From Cinnamomum chago (taxonomy: Eukaryota; Streptophyta; Magnoliopsida; Laurales; Lauraceae), in contig CP142451.1 of the NCBI GenBank assembly GCA_038049695.1, forward strand, positions 125,027,501 through 125,091,500: a DNA stretch of 64,000 nucleotides. The letters are read 5' to 3'. Positions within the stretch are counted from its first letter, which is position 1, and each line of letters begins with the position of its first letter. The notes under the pieces are model-generated. The model had not been told where the DNA came from. It was given only the letters and a program-made list of their open reading frames with translations, and made no database searches. The position numbers were made by a program, and so were the translations under genes. Positions 23,701 to 32,500 of this stretch are shown piece after piece.

Positions 23701-24509
23701 TTTCCTCGCCAAAGCCATGATTGGCCTGCTTTGGGCATGTCCATATCCATGTCACATAAGCCTCTCTTATTTTGATCCCGCTACCTCTAAATTCTCCCAA
23801 ATGCTTTCATTTCTGATTCTATATTTCCTAGTTATATCGCACGCAAACATATTCAACTCCAAAACATTGTAATTGAACAAATGAATTCAAATCAATCTTC
23901 ACAAACCAAAAGCGCAATTCAATCCAGGCATCAGAACTATAAGAATACAAAATACCTTATGAACGTAGAAGTACCTCTCCAGATTCGTAAGAAAAAGCTC
24001 AGGAGACGATCCAACCGGAGGAATGTAGAGCGAGCAGAATCCCATGGAAAAATCATCCATCCTCTCGACGAACGCATCTACCGGCAGCGGCACTGACGAG
24101 TGCGACACCAGCGCATCATCCTCCGCCGCAATGTGGAGCGCCGCCTTCCCAAGATCCACCCCTCTATTGATGGCGATGCTCGTCTCCCTCTCGACCTCCG
24201 ACAGCCATTGGATCTGCGAGCAGAATCCATCCCTCGACGACTGCTCCATCACAAATCACAAACCACAGAATCAAAGATAGAGAAGAAGAAGAAGATTAGA
24301 AGACGAAAAGCATTGAGTTCAAAAGATCAAACCCTAGCGTGTTTGGTGTCGATTCCAGAAGCGTCGAGGGAATCGTGGAGGACGAAATCGAGGTTGTTGG
24401 TGGAGACGATCCTTTGGCTTCGACAGATGAAGGAAAGATGAGATTTTAAGGGTTTGGACTTGGATGAGAGGAGGGTGAAGAATGAGACAGTACAGGGCGT
24501 CGAGGTCAT
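14777..24509 (-). CDS. SirB1 N-terminal/transglutaminase-like protein with C-terminal TPR, probably plastidial
   Basis: Eight exons on the minus strand join in frame to 421 aa: 24509-24333, 24240-23956, 22183-22124, 22024-21815, 20579-20440, 20310-20213, 15387-15263, 14947-14777, all GT-AG. The start MTSTPCTVSFFTLLSSKSKP is Ser/Thr/Lys-rich without acids, like a chloroplast transit peptide. Residues about 90-260 form the SirB1-N (transglutaminase-like) region, including DDALVSHSSVPLPVDAFVER, the 20-residue exon GFRRTTSLNHSNIQALYLHS and RRSGTAVMLSLIYSEMLKML. The third-last exon carries FASAKAAQHRLGRGVWTSVR. Next is a TPR-like stretch RELRDYSVLLYHCGFYEESL, and the protein ends in NSSEPW. The same order occurs in conserved plant proteins of unknown function. 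I see no clear Cys-His-Asp triad, so a binding role is more likely than catalysis. The exon-6 acceptor is a tandem AAG/CAG, so one extra Ser is possible. Confidence 0.9.
15549..15779 (-). mobile_element. MITE-like repeat in intron 6 of the SirB1-like gene
   Basis: Runs from ttcctaggaaatgg to ttccttggaattaagtagg and is the inverted partner of 9669-9898. The ends again resemble an inverted pair (tcctagga / aattccaaggaa). It is inserted within the 4.8-kb intron 15388-20212. Confidence 0.5.
16795..16925 (-). repeat. Degraded tRNA-like SINE remnant
   Basis: Read on the minus strand, the segment has a B-box-like phrase (ggtcatgggttctagtcatgg) followed by a run that becomes A-rich, the usual look of a SINE 3' half. 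The A box is not clear. Confidence 0.25.
19549..20080 (+). mobile_element. Complete TRIM (terminal-repeat retrotransposon in miniature)
   Basis: Two direct LTRs of 182 bp (19549-19730 and 19899-20080) begin TGTGACGCCC and end CGTTACA. The 5-bp target duplication ctagt is perfect (19544-19548 and 20081-20085). Two bases after the left LTR is TGGTATCAGAGCC (19733-19745), the primer site for initiator Met-tRNA. A G-rich polypurine tract (19878-19898) precedes the right LTR. The internal part is only 168 bp and codes nothing. The LTRs differ at five sites (about 2.7%), so the insertion is fairly recent. It sits in intron 6 of the SirB1-like gene, antisense to it. Confidence 0.93.
22339..22861. 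mobile_element. Foldback MULE-like element with long TIRs, copy 1
   Basis: Terminal inverted repeats of about 95 bp begin GGGAAATTTTCAAAA at the left (22339) and, reverse-complemented, GGGAAATTTAAAAAA at the right (22861). Both share ttttggctcattttcaaaaa, gtacatg.agatt and caaaagag..taaaagttttccat. The flanking 9-mers are aaaattcta (22330-22338) and taaattcta (22862-22870), an 8/9 target duplication typical of Mutator-like elements. No transposase is present. It lies in intron 2 of the SirB1-like gene. Confidence 0.75.
23495..23830 (-). mobile_element. LINE 3'-tail remnant
   Basis: The plus strand reads tcatcgtcaaaaccttgtcccaa, then a diverged version of the sequence seen more clearly at 38184-38470, where the minus strand codes the RWFGH...[10 protein letters not shown] tail of a plant LINE ORF. 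Here the reading frame is lost. It is an old fragment in intron 2 of the SirB1-like gene. Confidence 0.5.
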
Positions 24510-25466
24510 GCTGAGAGAAAAAGGTAATGAAGATTGGGATTTGATCTCTGGAATTTTTGTTTGTATAACTACGAGCATAGTATGTGGCGCGGAAACTGGC
24601 AACTGGCAAGTCAGCTGATGGGGGATGAAGGATATTTTTGGGAGGAATTTATCATTGACCCCCAGGATGGTTTGGCGGTTAAAATCCACCTTAGATTATA
24701 GATAATTACAAATGCCCCCCTGGTTTTTGTGGGGTCAGGGGAATGGGGTGGGGTTCACTTGCTTTTTTGTGGGCAAGTTTGTATGAAATGGGAAAAAAAA
24801 AAAGTATTGGGGGGAGTGGCAAATGCGAAAAAAAAGTGTTTTAATTTTTAGAATTTGCATGAAATTAAAAGAAATTAAGGGTTTTTTAATAGACCCCTAA
24901 GGTTTATAGAATTTGTAAATAGGTCCTTATGATTTAAATATTTGTAAATAGGCCCATTTTTTTTCATTTTAATACCATCAATATTCCCAAAATCAATAGC
25001 CTTCTAACCACTATAAGTTTTTTTTTAGTGTGAAATGATACTTATGCTCATCTTTTTATCTATATAGCAGAAATTTTATAGACTCGAACTTCTTTTTCTC
25101 TAAAACTTGTAACATTAACAATTACATATGGTGGGAGAGAATGACTCTGCATTTGTTATAAGGTCAATTTTATTAAATCCAAATTAATCATAATGATAAT
25201 CAACACTTGTACTTGTGATTGATCTAGTCCGTGCACAACTCACTATTGGATTAATGGAAGTTTCAAAATACAAGATTGGGCTTCTTGTGCATGAAATATT
25301 TATTGAAAGAGAGGCTAGGACTTAGAATAAAATAATTGTATTTGTGGTAAAAAATAACATACTCATTTTTGTTTTATTGATACACGGGCAACATTATGAT
25401 TTAAAAAAAAAAAAAAAAAAAAAACTCAACACAAACCTTATGGTGAGTTCCCATTCTCATTAGGAA

Positions 25467-25787
25467 TAGGGGTGCTCGTCGGCTGGGCTTGGATATGTCA
25501 TTAGTGCTCGTTTAATAATTGGGCTGAGCTTGAATTAAGTGATAGAAAGCTCAAAGCCTGGCCTCACCCATGTAAGGAATGCATGTGATTTAATTTAATT
25601 AGTCTAAAATATAGCTCAAATGCCCACAAAAGTGATAAAAAGCCTAGCTCAATCTGGCCCAATTGATTAAATGGGCGGGCTCGGGCTTGACTTTTATGGC
25701 CTGGCTGGGCTTGGGCCAGCGTTTCTAAAGTCAGGACAGGCCTAGATATGCCTTAGCCCATATCGGCCCGGACCATAAGCACCCCTA
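25467..25787. mobile_element. hAT-like MITE, copy 1
   Basis: Ends are TAGGGGTGCTC and its inverse GAGCACCCCTA-like AAGCACCCCTA. TAGGGGTG termini are typical of plant hAT elements. The flanking 8-mers attaggaa (25459-25466) and attaggta (25788-25795) match at seven of eight sites. The interior is rich in gggctgggctt phrases, codes nothing, and matches 60846-61155 in inverse orientation. Confidence 0.65.
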
Positions 25788-26269
25788 ATTAGGTATAGGA
25801 AATTTGAGGACGTGGAATGTAAAAAAATGAAAAGGCAGGGGATCTATTAACAAATACTGAAGCTAAGGGGGTCTGTTAGCAAGTCTTTAAAACCTTTGGG
25901 GGTAGTGTATATACAAAAACCTCAATTTTTCATTTTTTTTCAGATTTGGGTGGTGGCTTCGGCACTAAACCCTTGTGCTTGGAGGAAAACTCGAGGGATT
26001 ATTTGCTTTCAGTCATGTTTTTCTCGTGGAAGACACCACACACGATAAGAGTAAAAAAAAAAGCATATGCATGATTTTTATGTTCAATCATGCTCAGAGT
26101 GAGTCGGTGGATCTTCCATTACCTATAATCATTTTAGGACCTACGAATCGTCATGACTCATGAGGTATATCGCTGGGCATCCTCTTTGGCGGTGTTTTTA
26201 TGTTGAAGATTGTGTCCAGCTTTTCTACTAATAGTGTTATAAATTTTTATTAAATAAGTTGCGATGACC

Positions 26270-26489
26270 ATTTTTTTTTTTGGCTACGGGTGGGTTCTGA
26301 ACTCTTAAGCTTAAACTAGTCCCTCTGGTCTAAAGGGAAGCCCGGTAAACACATTGTGGCCGTAAGGTGGTAGCATGGACTCAACTTTTGATTCCTGAAA
26401 AAGGGTAAATAGGGAGTCGATATCAAGACTTAAGGCTCCGAAAGAGAGAAAAACCGTGGTCTTAACCACTTGGCTAACTCTTTTAGGAC
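26270..26489 (-). mobile_element. tRNA-derived SINE, copy 1
   Basis: On the minus strand the element begins with an A-box-like gttagccaagtggttaagac, continues with ggagccttaagtcttgatatc as a diverged B box and ccatgctaccacctta, and ends in an A run (the T tract 26271-26281 on plus). Flanking tgcgatgacc (26260-26269) and tgtgatgaac (26490-26499) form an 8/10 target duplication. The body aligns with 28145-28368. Confidence 0.7.
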
Positions 26490-27660
26490 TGTGATGAACT
26501 TGTTTGTTAATATTCAGTCATAATTATTTCAACTAGTACAACTAGCAAAATGTTTTTTAGTGGTGTTCTTAAAATATAATAATTTGGGAAATACTCATAT
26601 AATATGTAATTTTTGAAATTTGTAAGACTATTTATTCATCAAACTAAATGAATACAAATTACTCATTAGATATACCCTCATGTGCAAAAAGTGCATTTGT
26701 CATTCCATTTTATATGCATGCTATTCTTGTACTATATTCATTTCTAAAGTACCAAAGAATTTAAATCTAATGACCTTGGATGTGTCTGGTTGTGCTCATC
26801 AAAAATCTATTTTTCCAAAGGCAGCTTTTTAAGGAAAATGTTGTTTTGGTAGCTCAACTTTTGCCATTACTTTTTAATAGCAAAAACATCAAAGGCTATT
26901 TGGTTAGACATATGGAAAGCAACTTTTAACATTTAACACTAAATAATTGTATTAATCTTTATAAAAATAAATTACATAACATATAGTAGCCTTGTGGGTA
27001 AATAAGAAGGCACACTTCAAATCATAGATGTGAAATCCAATGTAGGCCTGAACTCAAACTCAAATCGCTTAGATTTAGCAATTTTTACAAAAACAACTTC
27101 TAAAATAATTAAAATTTAATAACGTTGCCTTAAATTTATCTAAAAACTCTCAATACATTTGGGAAAAAAAAATGTGCGAGAGATTAATTGAAATGAATTA
27201 TAATTTGGCGGTTAAAAGCATCTTATCATTGTGGTGAAAAAAAAAATCCTTTGATGATTCTAATGCCTGGATTTGGTCATTGGGATGGTTGGATGGTGAA
27301 GTTTAAGTGCCAAATTTATACTCTTGATATGTAGGTGACCTAATATATTCAAATGTATATAAATGCCATAGTCAATCAAGAGTCAGTGTACATGAAAATC
27401 ATACCTTACAAGTATATGTAGTATCATGTGCATCATATCCTATGGATATAGCAGTATAGTCCACACTGAGTACATAGTCATCATAAATGAAAAGTTGCAT
27501 TGTACAAGTTTGTATTAGTATCTCAAAGTTTTAAAAGTGGAAGAAAAGCCGGGCATTCTCCCCCATTGGAAAGTATAACAAGAGCTGTTTTGGTTGAAAG
27601 CATACTAGCAAAATTTTTTTTTTTTCAAAGGGTTGTGATAGATTTGAAGCCATGTATATT

Positions 27661-27723
27661 TACAGGGACAGTCTTGAGAGACTCATCTTGCTCGTTGTTG
27701 CCATCATTCTTCACTTTGCGAAT
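27661..27723 (+). other. Exon-like island, unassigned
   Basis: A 63-bp GC-richer stretch is bounded by a good acceptor (atatttacag) and a strong donor (aatg|gtaagtatc). Read forward it gives TVLRDSSCSLLPSFFTLRM. Read in reverse it gives a hydrophilic KNDGNNEQDESLKTVPVNIH. I cannot tie either to a family, and no neighbouring exon was found. Confidence 0.2.
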
Positions 27724-28032
27724 GGTAAGTATCTTCAAATTCTTATCTTTAAAAGTGAAAATGTAAGAGTTAGATGTTGCTACTCTTAACTCTAGGAAAC
27801 TGATCCATGAAATATATTTTATTTCAAGCAAAGAAATATTTTTTATTTTTCTTCTCATTTTTTGTTATTTATCTTCTGATACACAAAACAAGTGCGTGTT
27901 TTGGGATAAAAAAAAAAGTGCACGTGCAAAAAAATTGAGATGGTTCATCAAATAGTCCATGCAATGTACATTTCCTAACTCCTAACCAAATCAATCAATA
28001 AAAGGGAAGGTTGCCCTGATCATAGACGGTAC

Positions 28033-28035
<3 letters not shown>

Positions 28036-28071
<36 letters not shown>
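28036..28071. repeat. (CT)n microsatellite
   Basis: About 18 uninterrupted CT units directly upstream of the SINE at 28145. Confidence 0.9.
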
Positions 28072-28074
<3 letters not shown>

Positions 28075-28144
28075 AAAATCCTTGGGCCATTTAGATAAGC
28101 AGAAGAATGGGGTGAAAGCCTATTCTTTAAGATAACCCTAATCC

Positions 28145-28368
28145 CAAGGGGGTGGCCGAGTGGTCAGGACCATGGTTCCTCCCTCTCTCGGAGCTAGAGG
28201 TCTTGTATCAACCCCCGATTCCCTATTTTTCACTATTTGAATGTTGAGTCCACTAATGCTACCACCTTAGGGTCACAGGGGTATTTACCTGACTTCCCTC
28301 TGAATCCGAACGGATTAGTCTAGCCCAAAGGGCTGCGAACCCTCCGATAGCTAAAAATAAATAAAAAT
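28145..28368 (+). mobile_element. tRNA-derived SINE, copy 2
   Basis: Begins ggggtggccgagtggtcagg, an A box of the Ser/Leu-tRNA kind, with a degenerate B box ggtcttgtatcaaccc about 50 bp on. It then shares with copy 1 attccctattt, gttgagtcca, atgctaccaccttagg and ttacctgacttccct, and ends in an aataaataaaaatt tail. It is not a tRNA gene: no cloverleaf closes and the body runs to about 220 bp. No clear target duplication. Confidence 0.7.
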
Positions 28369-29546
28369 TAAGTGAACACCATTTTCTTTATATTGACTTC
28401 CAAACTCAGTAGAAAATAAGAGCGCTTGAGAACGGTGGCAATTCTCCAAAGTGTTCTATTTGGATGAGGGGAAGAAAAACTTTTAATGTTGCAGACTTGT
28501 GGCAATCTAGTTATAGCAGTAGCTCGAGTGAGCAATTGAAATTGCATAATTAAAAAACAGGGCATTCCCACTCTTGATTTTACAGTAAAAGAAGGAGAGG
28601 TCTAAGGAAAGAGAGCGGGAAAAAAAGAGGAAGGAAGAATAACTTGCCCTTTCCCTTCAGTGGTTTCCACTTCCCTCATGCCAACTGTCCTATGCTGCTT
28701 ACTCAAAAGGTAATGTTAGCTTCTACTTTCCTAAAAGTCGTGTTAAGAATGTGATAACCAAGACTTAAAATGGCTTTGGGCTTTATAATAGCAAAAGGCC
28801 CAAAAAGCCTTATCAGTGAGCACAACCAAACACTGAAACACATATTTCATCTTTTACTGGATGAATAGATCCAAACCTTCTTATGTCTGGTAGACCCGTA
28901 AACTCTAGCACGCACCCCTTTTTTTTCCTTTTTCCATAAAAAGAGGCTTCCTTATTGTGACCCAATAAAGGATCCAGATCCAATTGACTGAAAGACCAAT
29001 TGAATGGTTGGTGTTTCACCTGCATAAAAGTGAAACCTCAAAATAATCCCGTATCACTCCCTAGTGCATGGGGTTGTAAATAAGTCGATTCCGGTTCCGA
29101 GTCCGTGGTAGACCCAAAATCGAAACCGTTAAAGAAAATGTGAAACTAAATCGGGATTTAGAATTTGGAACCGGTTTCTTAGTGTCGAAACTGAACCAGA
29201 ACCATATGGAAAGGGTATGGATCCGGGTTCAGGTTTAAATAGAAAATAATATTAAGAAAATCTGATTTTTATAATAAAATTTAAAAAATTGAGATAATAT
29301 ATCAGGTCTCAAGACTGCGGTTCCAAACTAAGGTGAATTGAATCTGGATACATTTATTTATCAAGTCCTACGTAATAACTGGATCCCATTTTTAACGAGC
29401 AGAAGTTACGGGTAATTCTCGCCATCGAGGTCTGCATTTATATCCCCAGCCTTCCCATTTCTCATTCTCTCTCTTTTTCTCTCGCACGGAAGGCCTTGAA
29501 AAGTTCATCTCCAACAGTAACAGCTGTTTCCATTTCTTTCTAGATC

Positions 29547-32500
29547 ATGCCTTATTCTCTCCTGCTATCTTCCTCGTACTCTTCGAACCTATTCCACCCA
29601 AAATTCCCGCCATCTTCTCCATCCGACCGTCGAGGCCGCCGCACCCACGGAATCTCCACCCAACGGACGGAAAGCAGACATCTATTCCAACACCTCTGCC
29701 ACACAGCAGCGATCTCTTGCTCCTCCTCCTCCTCCTCCTCTCCCATGTCGCCTGTAGAGGAGAAGGAAGAAGACATACCTCTGCAGCACCAGGTCCATCT
29801 CTCTGTGTGCTTGTATAATTTAGTCTTAATGCATCGAGTACCATTGGGCATGAGTGGCAATGATGATTTTATTGATCTGGGCAGTTGATTTAATGGGCCT
29901 CAACATTGAATGGGTGTGCCCCATTCATCTTCCAGATTGGAAGGTCCAAGACTCTCAATAGTCAGTGCCATCATCTGAAATATTCTGGGGTCACCTAGAT
30001 ATGGGTTTTCCTCATCCACCCATTTAGCCAGATAGACATAAAGGCCATATTTCTTGTCAAATTGATGTCATTAGAAAGTCTTATTCATGGACAAGATCCC
30101 AAAGGCGATGACACACTCTGGGTTTTAATTAATTGATGGCAATGAACACCTTCCAACTTTGCTATGGGTTCTTGTGTAATGCCATGCATACTTTTGTCAC
30201 ATAGGTAGTTCTTGCACTGAAGATTGAATAATGTGAATGGTATGCTAAGTTTTAAGTCTCAAAGTGAAGTGACATCAACTTAATTGAGGAAGTTTTGAAG
30301 AAGATTTAGATCTGCACCAACAATGTTGCACCTGTAAATTAGTTTTCTATATCCACTGTTAGCTTTAGAGAAGGATATAAAATAAGTAAAGAAATGCAAT
30401 TTTCTAACATCTTAACTAACTGGCTTGAGGTTTTTTTTTTTTTTTTTTAAAGTTTTTATTCCACGAGAATCAGTTCACAAGAGCCTCATTTTGCTCAATA
30501 AGTTGTAAGGGTCTGTTAATTCTGCTCCTCACCTTAGTTGTGTACATGGTTTTCCCTTTGCATGCACTAGCCTTCATTAGATTTTGGGGCTCGTTTATCA
30601 GGGGCGAAAACTTACCTTGTGGGTGATAGTCTCAAAAGGAGTTTAATGGGGGGTGACTCTGTCTGATTTTTGGATATGTTGGGAAGGAACGTTGTTAGGG
30701 TTAGATTCACAGTTGAAATAGTCTTAGAGTTATTTGTTTTATATTTTAGCCCTTTGAGTCTTCTCTCTGATGCATTTTGTCCATTTCAATGATTTTTTTT
30801 TCTAGAGAGAGAGAGAGTTTTTGGTGATATGGGCATCACCGATGTCTTTGACCCAATAGGACTAATCCCCTAGGTGTCACCCGCTAAACTCACACAAATG
30901 CACACTGGGCAAATTTGGGACGGTTTTGAACACAAGATGGGGGAGCAAGTCTGGGATGGTTTTGAACACAAGATGGGGGAGCAATCAGCAAACTCACACC
31001 TTAAGCCACTCCACCAACTCCAAGGTGGTGATAGAGAGAGAGAGGTAAAAAGTGAAAAGGGTCAGTTACAGTGCAGTCAATGACCGACACTAACCTTGTT
31101 GTCAGTTGTGCATGCACCACATAAAGTCGAGATTATCATTTCATTTGTAGTTATGGTAAATATATTCATTTTCTGATTGGTTTGTATTAGTTTACTCGAT
31201 GAAGGACCTTTTCTTTATAAACAGTGACTCATTTACACTCAGGTTTTAAGGTTTCTTATGTACAATTTTTTTTTACTCTACAAAAAGAAGATGTGAAAAC
31301 TTCACTTATAATCTGCATTTATTGTCAATCACAAATAACCACCTTCCTTAAAACCGCCTCTATTGGTCTGAAAAACCTGACCAACCACCTTGATCCTGAG
31401 TAAATAGCCGGTCTTTCATCAATTGATTGACGTTCTCTGTATATTAGCTTCAGAGGATAAAATTTTCCTTGAATTTAGGACTCATTTGGATAAAATTCAG
31501 GGCGATGCTGTGTAATGACCTTTAAATTTTAGTCCATTTAATTATGATTACTGCCCTTAAATTAATCCAAATCTGGACGGATCTAAGGAAGTTTTCATCC
31601 TCTTACAGTAAAATAAATACGATCACGGTAACTAGTAAAAACCTTGGCCTATGGTTGCGACTTGCGAGTGAAGGTGGCTTACTGAGATTTTTAGATCAAT
31701 AAGGTGGTTAACTTATTTGTGAAAGTAAAAAAAAAAGAAAAAGGAAGGTGATTATCTGTAATTATCACAAAATATGTGGTCATATGTAAATTTCCTAAGT
31801 AAGATAGGCACCATTTAGAATGTACATGTAAATTGTAAAGTATTGCACATTTGACTATTTGAGATTTATAAATTGCATGATTGCATCAGATGCGACCCTA
31901 GCTTTTTGCTAATATAAACCTTCCAATCATTTATAACTACCATAGATTTCAATATGACTTTATGTTCATTAATAGTTGAAAGCTTATACTGATTGCAGAA
32001 AAAGGTTCAAAATTTATTTCTCAACAACATTTTATATGCTTGAAATGAAATTCTTAATTTCTAAATGTTCCATTTGCAGGGTAAATTATCGTGTGCAAGA
32101 GCCCACTGGGTTGCTAGATCTCTTATTGCATGGGATGTGAATGTGGAAGATACCATTTGTTATCTATATGCTAGTAAAAGTGCCACATTGTTTCATACAG
32201 AGGATGGCATTGAAGGTTACAAATTGGCTCTAGTTAAAAAATCTCATGGTTCACTTTTGCAATGTAATATCTTTTGCTGATTACTGCATAGGCATCTTTC
32301 TTTGCTGAAAACTTTTGGCTCCTGCTTTTCAGTACTTCGTTAGAATTCAGTTTCTTAAATGTGTGTAATGGCAATTAACTAAAGTTCATTAACAATCTTC
32401 TCATTTATGCTGTGGTGAACATCCTTTCTGTCTGTGGAATTGGGTGTTTTCTGATGTTGTTGGCCTTGCAATCAATCCATTTTCCTGCTGACACCCTTAT

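Larger units (their letters stand above)
24510..29546. other. Divergent intergenic region with scattered repeats
   Basis: Shared upstream DNA of the SirB1-like gene (-) and the limit dextrinase gene (+). It contains a hAT-like MITE (25467-25787), possibly nested in a larger inverted-repeat element whose arms resemble each other (24876-24960 and 25825-25905), two SINE copies, a (CT)n tract at 28036-28071, and an exon-like island at 27661-27723. The bases just before 29547 are C/T-rich, as expected of a leader, with a weak TATA-like ttatat near 29440. Confidence 0.55.

Noticed and set aside
28150..28220. tRNA-Ser/Leu-like sequence ggtggccgagtggtc
   Set aside because: No cloverleaf can be closed, the B box is degenerate, and the homologous copy at 26270 shows it is a SINE head.
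29545..29860. Antisense ORFs opposite limit dextrinase exon 1
   Set aside because: They reflect the Ser/Pro-rich transit-peptide codons read backwards; no homology.
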